From Ceratobasidium sp. AG-K (lineage: Eukaryota; Basidiomycota; Agaricomycetes; Cantharellales; Ceratobasidiaceae), in assembly GCA_037039685.1 (NCBI GenBank), contig JAWNGF010000001.1:4960001-5024000 (forward strand): a DNA stretch of 64,000 bases. The letters are read 5' to 3'. A program made the position numbers and the translations under genes. This document shows, piece after piece, positions 28,901 to 39,844 of the stretch. The notes under the pieces are model-generated. The model was not told the origin of the DNA and ran no database searches. It was given only the letters and a program-made list of their open reading frames with translations. Positions within the stretch are counted from its first letter, which is position 1. Every line of letters begins with the position of its first letter.

Positions 28901-29458
28901 AGGCACGCAACAAACCAATAGAACCTCCTAAAGCGCCTGAGAAGGCACCATTCTTCCTCCCTACTGTCGCCGGAGTCGAGCATCAGTTCGACACTAGTGC
29001 TGGCAAGACGGAGACGAAAAAAGAGTCACCACCGCGTGGAAACTGAGCTGCAGAGACGAATGGGGCTAGAAGATCGGGAGGGAGATTGTATGCTTTACTC
29101 TTAGTTTTATTGGCTCTAAGCTAACGAGTACCTACTAGATGCCACCTTTTTCAGATTCGCCCAATCCATGTCCCCCGCCGCACTGGATCTCGAACTTCGT
29201 ACTCTCTCTACGATTTCCGACCTCGAGCTATTTATGCACGCACTCACCCAGCGTCTCAAGTCTCATAAAGACTTTGAAGCCGTTCAAACATACCTGGCTG
29301 TGTTCCTCCGATTGCACGGCGACGTCTTGACAGAACACGATGAACTTCGTTTGGGACTAGAAAAGCTAGAATCCGTTCATAGGCGAGAGAGCGCACGGGT
29401 GCTGGAGCTTGTAGATGCGGGGTTGGGAACTCTTGGATTTATTCGTGGTATTTTATAG
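25983..29458 (+). CDS. UTP21: U3 snoRNP (UTP-B) protein UTP21, with a probable 1-nt frame break near the 3' end
   Basis: WD40 protein of the small-subunit processome (WDR36), acting in nucleolar 18S rRNA maturation. The ATG is at 25983; at least ten short introns. Conserved blocks: LFAPFRALGIITNHVPFAMQ, TCLGKSWAMWEGGKL, FASSDGSMQLWNIRT, GIGFASGECVLYDIRSDERI, ATASATGHIALWDL, ILTASRDRSLRYTSVVRDSR, FARTWSVREKKLGKW, NRLIVASTLSGSIHFFDFHT, RVLDIETRKVVRELRGFQGR and SVTWSPSGDFLASAHVDSVG. The C-terminal Utp21 domain includes APFFLPTVAGVEHQFDTSAG and MSPAALDLELRTLSTISDLE, ending FIRGIL*. After TSAG the frame runs into TGA at 29052, while the next conserved piece (VETELQRRMGLEDREGD) and its exon junction lie in another frame. 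One base too many in the A6 run at 29017-29022 would explain this. Confidence 0.93.
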
Positions 29459-29570
29459 GCTGGGTTGGAGTGCATATGGCAATGTTTTGAAACATATCAC
29501 TGTTTGGACGTATTTGTAACATCCTCGTTTTGGAGCCGGTTTGAGCTCTTTCAATTGAACGCCAATCATA

Positions 29571-31109
29571 ATGTTCGCTGCACCTCCCCAAGATCCTCCG
29601 TTTCTTTCCAACTATGTGTATGATCATCACAGCGATGTACATATTGTGAAATCCTGTCAACACGAAAGAGGAAGAGGTTTACTTGCTGTTGCGGGTGAGT
29701 CGCGGGTGGAGGTGTTATTGCGTGTAAGTTTGGGTTTAACTCACGAGGATTTTGTCCTAATCTTATTTTCGTCGACAGGATAGCTCGTCGAGGTTTCTCT
29801 CATTTAAGCCTGTGGCATCCTTTCATGTCGGAGCGACGGCAGTTGCAATTGACTGGTCGCCAGACGCGGTCTCGCCCGCCTCATCCGACAGCTGGAACAT
29901 CGAGTAAGCATTGTCATACTGATACTAGGCAAAACTAAAGCCATCCATAGGCTTGGTATAGCATGTGCAGATGGGAACATGCGTATACTTCGCAAAACTC
30001 CCCACTCCCCGCCAACTGGCGAAATACGCGTATTCGGAGGCGGGACGACGGGTCATACTGGACGCATCACTTCACTCGCATTTTCATCTGCTAGAGAGGG
30101 GATGCATGTCGCTAGCGCAGGCGAAGACTGCAGCCTGCTCGTTTGGAACTTGTCGAAGCGGGTCAAAACCGAGGATGACATGGATGAGGGCGAGGACGAA
30201 GCTGAGGATGGGGACGGAAACGAGCAAGCTCCAAGCGCGTACCCAATCGCGTTTAAGCATCCGCTTCAAGATGTAATTGCTCATGACGCGAACGCTCGAA
30301 CTTTGCTCGTTGCTGATTCTCGGGGCACGGTGTCTTTAGTCGATTGGGCGGGGCCTGAATTGGAGGATGTACCGGGTACCGAAGGATGGCATCGTCAGCG
30401 CGTAGTAGAGCTTATGGATCCGAGACGAGTTGCAGAGGGCATCACGGGCGTACGGACGTCTGGTGTGCCACTCAATTCTTCTCTGGGTGGCGGAGCGGAT
30501 TGGAAGCCGGACGATCCCAACATGTAAGTCCAATAACGAGGGTTTCTCGACGACGTCTAACATGGCCCCAAATAGTATTGGCGCTACCTATGGTCCTCGC
30601 TGGATGATTTGGGATCTGCGAAGAGTACAAGGCGGTAAACCCGTCGCCACTGGAGAAGGATTTCTGTCTGGAGGACATCGTTTCAGGTGAGTCTCCGAAT
30701 GATGCAAGCAGAACCTAGGGGCGCTGACGCCTCGTTAGATGGTGCCCTACCGACGAGAATCTCTTTGCTGTTTCGACTACTTCACCGGTGCCCGGGGCGG
30801 CTATAAAAGTGTATCACATCTCCTTCCCAGGTGGTAAGTAGTGCGAATACTTGGTTGCTGAGTAAAACCCGCTCACACGCCCGACATATAGCTCCTCGAA
30901 CCTATCAAATTTTCGGGAGGCCCCATCGTGTCCGGGACATTGACTGGCTGACGGAGCTGCCCACCTCATCTGACCCACAAAACGAAACGGAGAACGAGCT
31001 GCAAACACGGATTCCTTCTCCTCCTTGGTTAGCTGTGGCAATCGGCCGAAAAGTATATTTTGTCAATGCTCTCGAGGAGGCCGGAGCCCTCAATGAGTAT
31101 GCGATCTAG
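29571..31109 (+). CDS. WD40-repeat protein (possibly nucleoporin Nup37-like)
   Basis: A beta-propeller protein of about 410 residues. Start at 29571 (MFAAPPQDPPFLSNYVYDHH); the previous gene ends 112 bp upstream. WD-like blocks: CQHERGRGLLAVAGESRVEV, VGATAVAIDWSPDAVSP, GIACADGNMRILRKTP, GHTGRITSLAFSSAREGMHV with ASAGEDCSLLVWNL, DANARTLLVADSRGTVSLVD, GATYGPRWMIWDLRRVQGGK, FRWCPTDENLFAVSTTSP and PPWLAVAIGRKVYFVN. An acidic insert (DDMDEGEDEAEDGDGNE) sits in mid-protein. Size and divergent repeats would fit Nup37 of the outer nuclear-pore ring, but I could not confirm this; 'WD40 protein of unknown role' is the safe reading. Five introns, all keeping frame. Confidence 0.8.
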
Positions 31110-31238
31110 AGCTGTGCACACTACATAATACAGAGGTTGAGCGAATGCTCCGACAGATATCAGTGTGATTACGTTTTGAAGCTTATGCCATAGTGTGCCA
31201 CTTAGCGCCGAGCCCATGCGCTCCCAGTGACCGCCACC

Positions 31239-32895
31239 ATGTCCGAGGCCAAACCTGAAGCCGCAAAGAAATCCAAATCCAAACCCGGACGTTCGAAACA
31301 ATCTTCGGCTAGTAACGCACCCAAGCTCAAAGTTGTGATCCGCAGACTGCCGCCCAACCTTCCAGAGAACATATTCTGGCAGAGTGTCGGCCAGTGGGTC
31401 TCTGACCAGACTGTAAGCTGGAAGCTATATGTCCCAGGCAAGCTTAGAACAAAGTTGGTAAACACTCAATGTTCTACTCGATCGCTAACACCCCTGGCTA
31501 GGCTGAACAGGGAGAACACACCATCACGAGCATATGTTGAGTTCCTAACCCCCGAGGCTGTGGTTACATTCAACCGGGACTATAGTGGCCATCTCTTCCG
31601 TGACAAGCAAGGTCAGTCTCCCCCCACTACCGGCAGTCGGAAACCCAAACATTGGTCTACACTCTCCAGGAAACGAGTCTTCCGCCGTAGTGGAATACGC
31701 GCCATATCAGAAAGTACCACATGAGAAGCGCAAAGTCGACTCCAAGGCTGGAACAATTGAAACCGGTATGTTCCTGGTCCTAAAACGTCACTAATTTATT
31801 ACTTATTTCGTGCAACACACAGACGAAGATTTCATCTCGTTCTTGGAAGCCTTGAATAAACCTGCCGAGCCAACCCCCGACATAAACGAACTGATGACAC
31901 AAGGTACACGATATGGGTATATATATCGATACAAAATTATTTACCCCGCGATTTTAGCCCTACCTGCTTTAGCAGAGCCTTCCTCTACGCCATTGCTGGA
32001 TGCTCTCAAAGCTGCAAAAGAGGCATCCACAATCAAGGGGTATCATTCCCATTATCGTGAGCAGGCCAATCAGCCTCGGTCTCGTGCGCAACAGCTGGAG
32101 GATGAGCGAACGTTCAATCGCAAAGCTCCCTTGGCGTCCAAGTCCCAACAGGATCCTACATCCCCTACTGGCCCATCGGATGCTCCTGGAAGAGATGTTG
32201 AGAAGGTCAAAGAGAAGGAGAAGGAAGGAGGAGGAAAGAAGGGCAAGAATAAAGCAAAAGCAGCCGCTGGTCCCAAGTCCCCTAAACCAACCCCTGCTGC
32301 TCCCCAACCTCCAACTCCTGCCTCACCAGGACGCCCAACCGCAGAGTCGTCGCGCGCCCGGCCAGTGGTCGGGATCGGTGCTCGTAGAGGGCTATTGGCT
32401 GCGTTGGGCGCAGCGACGGAAACCAGGACCAGTGGAGGGTCGCGCAAAAAGCGAGAGCCATCGGGTGGCGCGCCCAATCCGGACACAGGTGCTCAACCGG
32501 CAGCCGCGACCGCACCCACACCTGCGTCAACTTCAGCGCCCGGTCAAGCGGTGGCAGCGACAGGGGCATCCCTCCCCGCAGGGGTCATAGCTTTACCCTC
32601 CTCTTTGAAGCCACCCGAAGCGAGCTCTGGTGCACCCAAAAGCCGTCGCGGGGGTAAATCTCGCGGACGTGGTGGGGGTAGAAAAGAGCCTGGGGAATCC
32701 AGTGCGACTCCCGCAGCTGCTCCAGCAACACTTGCAGAGATGCCTCGGATTGACGATCCTGGTCAAGCTCTCCCTCCTACATCACCGGGGGCCCGGGGAA
32801 GAGGCGGCAACTCAGGTAGCGGCCGAGGCGGACGGGGTCGCGGTAGGGGAAGAGGGGGAGGAACAGGACCATCGACGGACGCCCCAGCTAGCTAA
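31239..32895 (+). CDS. UPF3: nonsense-mediated decay factor UPF3
   Basis: Smg4/UPF3-family protein that bridges UPF2 and exon-junction or ribosomal complexes in nonsense-mediated mRNA decay. The ATG at 31239 has a strong context (CCGCCACCATG). The RNP-like domain reads KLKVVIRRLPPNLPENIFWQ, then SRAYVEFLTPEAVVTFNRDY, SGHLFRDKQG and SAVVEYAPYQKVP, followed by the conserved AGTIETDEDFISFLEALNK; these are the classic UPF3 signatures. Downstream is a Lys/Glu segment (EKVKEKEKEGGGKKGKNKAK), a Pro/Ala/Thr-rich linker and an Arg-Gly-rich tail (GRGGRGRGRGRGGG) ending DAPAS*. About 480 residues; the RGG tail is unusual for the family. Five introns, one with a less usual GTTGGT donor. Confidence 0.9.
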
Positions 32896-33049
32896 CCTAG
32901 CAAGCTGGATCAATATCACTGACCCAACATCGTGCACCTTCTTGGCTGATAAGCGGTTGGATTTCCTCGTTATAACGAATTCATGTCAATAATGATAGGC
33001 CTCGCAAAAGCGAAGCCAAATGAATATGTAATGCATACATCAACCGGAG

Positions 33050-34929
33050 CTAGTCCCCATCACCAACGGAAGCTAACTTAGATGTTGAATCGTTCCTTAG
33101 CTCGGCTCTTTGCGCCCTAACCGCCTCCTGCCTTTTCAACTGGTGCTCGATCCGAGAATCCTTGTTTTCCTTTCGTCGATGTCCTCGGCTCCTTTTGTGC
33201 GCGTCCCACTCGGTCCTTTCGTCCAACGTGACCGGCTTTTGTGGATCTGTTGTGCATATATCACATCTAATCCTTCGTCGCTCACTCACGCTGATGCATG
33301 AAATTAGAGTCGAGACTTTGAGACGGACAAGGTCGGGAAAATTACTCACGGGGGTGATATTCCAAGCTCATTGATGAAAGTGTGCAATAAACCTGTTGAC
33401 CCAGTCGGTGAAGGTGGTCTTCCACTGAGGAATTCTAAGGGGATTCGATGCATATGAGCGTATGAGCTTGTATGAAAATACCTACCTTCCATGGACTTCA
33501 ATGCTGGCTGCAGCACATCGCTTTCCCATTCCACTGGATCTATTTCGAGTCCAAGTTAAGGCAAAAAAACAGAATTAAAGCACAGAACAACGCAACCGAC
33601 CCTTCACTTCTAGCAGCACTATATGCACGTTTTCCGACGCTACAACAACAGGGAGCAAGCGCGACTTGATCCACTTGACCTGCCGAGTAGCATATTGCCT
33701 TGTCGCTACTTTCATCTGTTCGACCCCACGCTCAAATTCCACCTGCGGACGATCCGGGCTCCCAAAGTACGCATCAAATTCCTTATATCCTAATGTTCCA
33801 CTTAGCTATCGCGAGCGCAAACATATCATTTCCACTCACCTATAGCCTGTCTGAGTCCTGTCATTTGAGTTTTCACATCGTTGTTCGGTAGCACGGTTCT
33901 CATATGCTCGACCTCCTCCTTCAGTCCTACCCAAATGGGAGTCAATACTGCGCTTGCATCACCCTCGGCACTGGACACACCAAGATGTACCATCTTGTCG
34001 ATCCGGGAATCAAGCATGGGGTTTAGGCGGCTTGGGTCCATGTACAGCCAAAATATAATCGTCGGATACCTGCGACAAACATTGATAGTGCATACATCCA
34101 CCGGAACCGAAAATAAGCACCATCTTACCTTGCCACAGGACTTTGTTGGGCCTCGTAGGTGGCTTGTACGGTTCCGCTTGATTCACGGATAATGCTCAAG
34201 CTCCGTAGCACCTTTCTGGCATCTTTCCAATGCCATCGCGCGGCTGTTACTGGGTCTAGGTGAGTCAGCAATGTATGCAGCTCGAATGCGGTTGTTTCGT
34301 CCACATCGTCGCCACGGAGCGGGAGGTTATCAAAGAGTTTTCGCTGGGACGGAGACAGGCTTGCTAGTGGAAGGGCGCCATCCGCTGGTAAATCGTACAG
34401 CTCCTCTGTAGGATCTCGGAGGGACGCAAGGCGGTTTGCAAAAATCAGATTTTGCAACCAATAAGAGGTTCCCCCCACTATGACTGATAATTGATCGTTT
34501 GCGTGCCCGTCATTTATCTAAAGTCATTTGTAAGCGCAAAGCAATCGATTGCCCCTTCATTCTTACCTCGGCGACCGCATCATTAACCCACTCTGTAACT
34601 ATGTATTCCTCGTCAAGCTCGCGGAAGTCGAACAGGCAGTGTGGAATGTCATTCATCTCAGTTTTTGTGACCTTATTTGTTACAAGGTCAAGACCTTTAT
34701 ATACTTGCATAGCATCAGCGTTGATGATTTTCGAGCCATTCCAAGGTTTGGGAGTCGGTATCAAAGAATCTCGAATTGCACTAGCCAGTTCGATTGATAG
34801 CTTCGACTTTCCTACACCTGTACTACCAGCCACAGCAACTACCGGCAAGAAAGTCGACATTTTTGAGAAGTTGCGGTGAATTATAGATCGAATGTGTGAT
34901 GAACCCAAACGTGTCCTGAAGCGAAGCAT
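33050..34929 (-). CDS. MOD5: tRNA dimethylallyltransferase (isopentenyltransferase)
   Basis: Transfers dimethylallyl from DMAPP to A37 of UNN-decoding tRNAs. The N-terminus MLRFRTRLGSSHIRSIIHRN looks like a mitochondrial presequence; a second in-frame ATG (34860, MSTFLP) would give a cytosolic/nuclear form, as in yeast Mod5. P-loop AGSTGVGKSKLSIELA; substrate-site motifs INADAMQVYKGLDLVTNKVT and HCLFDF; then VIVGGTSYWLQNLIF, DPVTAARWHWKDARKVLRSL, IGYKEFDAYF and RQYATRQVKWIKSRLLP. The C-terminus carries a matrin/U1-type zinc finger (IRCDICTTDPQKP, EWDAHKRSRGHRR), as in eukaryotic family members. About seven exons. It converges on UPF3 with 154 bp between stops. Confidence 0.93.
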
Positions 34930-35096
34930 CCAATCGACTTAGATCATGGTTCAAATTTCCCAGTGGACTTGAGACTCGGGCTGGCCAGACAAAAAGGAAG
35001 AAGAGCACGTGATCAATCCATTCTAATTTAACAGGGAATCCAAAAGCACACATGGAACAATAATCCTTCCTATTACATCGATAATTAGGAGTCGAC

Positions 35097-37837
35097 TTAG
35101 AGCTTAAGCTTAGGGCGGGTTTCGCGCTTAATCATATCCGAAGCCTGCAGTCACACATTAATAGATTAAATGCGTGTTAGTAGGCGGGTACGAACCTTTT
35201 CCCCCAACGCATATAACGTCGCCTGGGGATGGCTCGACATGCTAAGAGGGAAGATACTCGCATCCGCAACCCTATAGCTCTATTAGTGAGTGTTTGAAGT
35301 CACGATGTGGATAGTCATCTACCTCAAGTTGTCTACACCATATACCTGGAGTGATTATCAGTTAGCCCATGCTGCTGGGATGAGCCACATATCTACCTTT
35401 AATTTTGAGTCAACCACGCCGCCATCCTCTCGTGGCATCATAGAGTTCGTTCCAATTGGGTGATGTGCGCTTTCAAGTAAAGACTTGGCATATTCCTCTA
35501 TTCCAGTTTCGGTGAGTTGGTCGAGTCGGGGGTCGACAGGCCTTGATATCAAAGAAGCTAAAGGTTCGGTTTTTGCAAGTTTCTGGACGTATTTAAGGCT
35601 AGAAATCATCATTTCTAGGTCGAACCGATTGCTATAGTAGCGAGGATCGATCACGGGCGGTCGCAGAGGGTCAGATGACGAAATATGCTTTGAGTGAGTA
35701 GGGTGAGCAAACTTAAGGGAAAGTGTTACGTTAAAAGTAAACCTACAACACTGCCTCGGGATACGGGCTGCATAAGAACGCTAAGGAGGGAAACGTAGCG
35801 ACTATCGTTCGAAGGTTGACTGGCCCCAAATGTGCAGAATTCTGGCACATGCATAATCCTGGTCGATTTTGGGAGCTGTCAGCGGGGGACATTACGAGAT
35901 AGGAGTCCACTCACTCGAGCTGACCACGAGTACGTTCCTTCAACCACCTGTGTTGTAAGTGTAATAGTTTCCGCCGCCCTGGATTGGTAGTTTCCTTTTC
36001 AAGTTGAGAGAGCATGGATTCCAACTCGTTGACGAGATTAGGCGGAGCAAAGTTTTGGAGAGGAATCATTGAAAAGGCGGAATGAATAGATGCGAGCATC
36101 CCTCCTCCTTCATATTTACTGAAATCTCTGTTAGTCCACTCGATGTTGACAGCCCTACGCAAACTTACTATTTTTCCAGCTCTTGGGCAACAAAATCTAC
36201 ATTGCGAATCAAGTCTCCGGTAATCATGGAGTTGTCCTTGAGCTCAAAGCTCGATGGCACCAACAAATGATCCTGTATGTCAGCTCAATATGGATCAATG
36301 CTAGAACATAAGGCACCGCGTTACTGACCTGTAAATTCTCCCCTGGATCATGAAGGTTAGCTGCTGCCGATACTTCAATCAACAAAATTGGAGCAACGTA
36401 CCGACTCCTGGGAGATCCACTAAGTTATTGATACCTAAGGCTTTCAGGCGCTTAGGGCAACCGACGCCTAAATAGAATAAGTCTAAACTGGGCTGTACAA
36501 TTGGAAGGAAATCTTACCAGAGCGCTCTAGCACCGCAGGACTTAGATATGCACCTGAGAGATGTCATTCGCTATCATCTAGTATGCATGCGCTTAAGATT
36601 CAACTCACCTGCACAGATAATTACTTCCCTATCCGCGGAAACCCGGTATGAACTTCTGGCGGAGATGAATTCGACGCCCGTTGCTTTATGTCCGCCATTC
36701 TGCCCATTAGAGCGCAGCAGAACACGGTTTGCATGGGCTTCAGTTAGCACATGCAGGTTAGGACGTTGAGCGTTAGGTTCGAAATAAGCCGTCGTTGCGC
36801 AGCTCCTCCGAGAAGTTTTTGGGTCAACAGTTGCAGTTACCTGGACGTGCATTGGTTTAGTATCAATACCCGCGTTAACAATTCGCTGACAGTAAATGTC
36901 CCGATATTATGGCCGGCGTTCTGTATACGTAATGAGTTGCTCGATCGTTGTGCAGCTAATTCGGATGGGAGACGTACCGCTTTAGGATTTGGCTTTATCC
37001 CTAAATTCTCGAAACTCTTGAGAAATGGTACATGCGTATCACCCAACCAAGGGACAAAGGACCTCTGTATAGGGCCAGTAGCGCCACTGATCTCTGGTTC
37101 ATATGTAGCGGCATTCTTTCGTGCCCAGTCTTCGCTTGGCGGCGGGTGGGCTGTCTCAGACTTGCAAAAGTAGGGAACCCAGTCGTCCCACCCCCATCCT
37201 GGGTTGCCTAGTTCGCTCAGAGCTGGAATGAGCAAATATATCAATGGATGCCAATATTGGTTAGACTACGTGCTTACCATTATAGTCCTCTCGGATACCC
37301 CTAGATAACACGCCGCGTTAGTTTCTCTACTAAGCATGAAATGAAACTGCGGACCTGAACCATGTCATAGTGTTAATCACCGAAGTTCCGCCTAAGGTTT
37401 TGCCCCTTTGAAGTGGTATTCTACGACCGTTGGCCGAGGCCTGCGGAGCAGTCTTGAGGAGCCAGTCAAACTCGGGGTCGTTGTGAGTCTTCCAAAAGAA
37501 CGCTGATGCATGGTTAATCGGTGCCTATATTGGTCGCAAAAGGACCTAACTTGCCAGGAACTGTTACGCGGCTGTCACCGGCTACATAGCCTCCGGCTTC
37601 CAATACTGCAACATGTACATTTGGATCTTCTGAGAGTCTGAGGGATTGGGTCTAAGACGGGTCATCAGGACGAGTTTCCTGTCGACCCACCTAGCAGCAA
37701 TGACCAGACCAACCACGCCGCCCCCTACAGTTCCCGATCTTAGTCAAAATTTCAACGAATTTGCACCATTTTAGCTCACCGACTATAATATAGTCATAAG
37801 ACCTCGAGATAAAAGCTATAGGATCATTACACAGCAT
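35097..37837 (-). CDS. GMC-family FAD-dependent oxidoreductase
   Basis: Glucose-methanol-choline oxidoreductase (alcohol/aryl-alcohol oxidase or choline-dehydrogenase type); substrate unknown. The start at 37837 (MLCNDPIAFISRSYDYIIVG) leads into the FAD-binding GGGVVGLVIAARLSEDPN. GMC signature 1: PLQRGKTLGGTSVINTMTWF. GMC signature 2: YLSPAVLERSGVGCPKRL, then INNLVDLPGVG. Active-site region: HHPIGTNSMMPREDGGVVD with the catalytic His, and SIFPLSMSSHPQATLYALGE with the second His. It ends RETRPKLKL* at 35097. More than ten introns. No secretion signal precedes the FAD motif in this model, so an intracellular enzyme is more likely than the secreted lignocellulose-type oxidases; an upstream ATG (37990) would add residues that also do not look like a signal peptide. 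Confidence 0.88.
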
Positions 37838-38190
37838 GATCGTAGGAGAAAAGTGGCAGGATTTCGACTTGATTATTCTATTTGTCTCCTTGAGCGAAAA
37901 GCAAGTGCAAACAGAGATCGTCGACACGGGCTGAAAAGCCACGTCATGCAAAGCAACATTAGATCGAAGAAACGAACGAGACCATCCCAACCCGATGGCA
38001 ACTCATAAGATAGCTTACGGGCGACAAGCCATGAAATCGTCTACCTTACCTTAGCAAGGGAGTTATCACGTCTCTATGGTTTTCAGGCTCAGGTCTAACG
38101 CTCTTATGTCGGTGAACTCGAGGTAATCGGCTCTACATTTGACATGCAGTAATAAATGATATAACACTTCGGAAATTCGACGCCGTAATT
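37838..38190. other. intergenic between two same-strand oxidoreductase genes
   Basis: 353 bp holding the 5' flank of the GMC gene and the 3' flank of the D-2-hydroxyacid dehydrogenase. No coding signal of its own. Confidence 0.5.
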
Positions 38191-39660
38191 CTACGCTGGC
38201 GAGTTTACCGGAGTGTTTGGTTTCCCCGTGTCGAGCCAGCTCTCGAGGTTGTCTGAAATTTGGCTTCAGTCAGCGTCCGATATATTTCAGTGGCCCTCAC
38301 CAAGGCATTCATGCTCAACATCGTCCAACACTCGCTTTACGGCGCTACCCCAGTGCTGGTAAAACACTTAGTCAATGGTTCACTCGTTTGGAACATAGAC
38401 TAACGGGAAGCAGAGTTGCTCTCTCTGAGGCAATAAGGTACGGGTGTACCTCGGGCTCATTCTCGAAGACATCCAGTCCGACGCGAGCAACCTGACCACT
38501 TTTCATCGCACGGACAAGCGCGCCTTCGTCAATAACTATGTTTTCGACCATGAGTTCAAAATTCATGAAGGTCGATGCGAATAGTACCTGGACCTCGACT
38601 GGTGTTGACGATGTATGCGCCCAGCTTCATCAAAGCAAATTGCGCATCTGATAAAAGGTGCCTAGTCTCTTGCTCATAAAGTAGGTAAGCTTTCGATAGT
38701 TAGACTATGATGCATACCAGATGTAAGTGGGCAATGGAGTGTGATGAGATCCGACTCGGCTAGCAGCTGGTCGAGCGGCATGTAAATCGCTCCATTCTCA
38801 TCTGATCAAGCAGTTCCTGTCAGTAGGCGCGAGTTCGGAATGGACCCCATACCTGCAGGTGGAAGGCGACGTCGGCTGTTATATACTATTCTTCCTACTC
38901 CCAATGCTTGAAGTTTTCTTTGGACAAGCTATGAATGGAACTCCCGTTAGCAGCAGTGACTAACAGAAGATCCTACTGATTACCTGTCCAATCCGACCGT
39001 TGCCCACAATACCTAAAAGCAGCGCTTAGTGCACTTATAATGAATGGCCTCATAAATCAACTCAAACCTATGGTTAAATCTCTGATATCGTCAGTGAGCT
39101 CAAGCCCGGTTTTCCACTCTCCTCGTCGGACGTTCATGTCAGCCATCGTAGTCGCACGAATCACTTGCAAGATCAAAGAAACGGCAGTCATAGCGGTAGG
39201 TCTTGCTCCAGAAATTTAGTTTCCATCCTAACTTGTGTCTAATGCCACGCACTCGGAGACAGCAACTGGAGAGTTCGCATAGTATGTGCCGGCTTGCGTC
39301 AAGTAGTTGATATCAACGTGGTCATATCCAGCGCCTGCACCCGCTACGAGTTTGAGCTTTCCGGCTAGAGGGGCGAAAAGCTCCTTGTCCCAGCTCCCAG
39401 CAGTTGCTTCAATCGAGCCAGGGAAGAATACAACTGCACGATAAGGTCTTTCAGCGACCAATTGACGAAAGGCTTCGATAATGTCTTGGCGCGAGCTACG
39501 TGAGACGAACTGTAGTGCAAGAGGGACTAAGTTACAAACCACTGTGCTTCCAGCCGTAATGACTTACGGATATATGACAGCGTTCACTTAGGAGCTTGAT
39601 TCTGTCCAAGGTCTGAACTTTATCTATGTTCGCACAAATTATGACCCCGAAACGTGTCAT
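38191..39660 (-). CDS. D-isomer-specific 2-hydroxyacid dehydrogenase
   Basis: NAD(P)-dependent reductase of 2-keto acids; a glyoxylate/hydroxypyruvate-reductase-like role is possible. The start at 39660 (MTRFGVIICANIDKVQTLDR) is followed by about eight introns. Substrate domain: VAERPYRAVVFFPGSIEATA, KLKLVAGAGAGYDHVDINYL. Rossmann motif: DLTIGIVGNGRIGQ (GxGxxG). Catalytic triad: Arg in YIVNTSRGPV, Glu in VGLDVFENEP, His in TLLPHWGS. The C-terminus needs a last intron (GTGAGG to TTTCAG); the final exon then reads DNLESWLDTGKPNTPVNSPA* and ends at 38191. About 345 residues, as usual. Its start lies 184 bp from the divergent PRP38. Confidence 0.9.
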
Positions 39661-39844
39661 ATTTCGTTAGGTAGGTAGTTCGGCTTTTGGGTCTGAGATA
39701 AAGCCGGATCCGTAAGCGGACTTGTCAAGAGGTGGTCGAGCAAATCCAGGTGCTTGAACCTTTGGTCGATTTGCAAACCGGAGGAAGTTAGTCACGTGTC
39801 GCCGCTCCTCGTCTACTCGACGTTCATCCTCATAACAGCCACGC
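39661..39844. promoter_or_regulatory. 184 bp divergent promoter (2-hydroxyacid dehydrogenase / PRP38)
   Basis: Both start codons flank this gap on opposite strands. A 65-codon minus-strand frame overlaps it but has no support. No core-promoter motif stands out. Confidence 0.45.
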
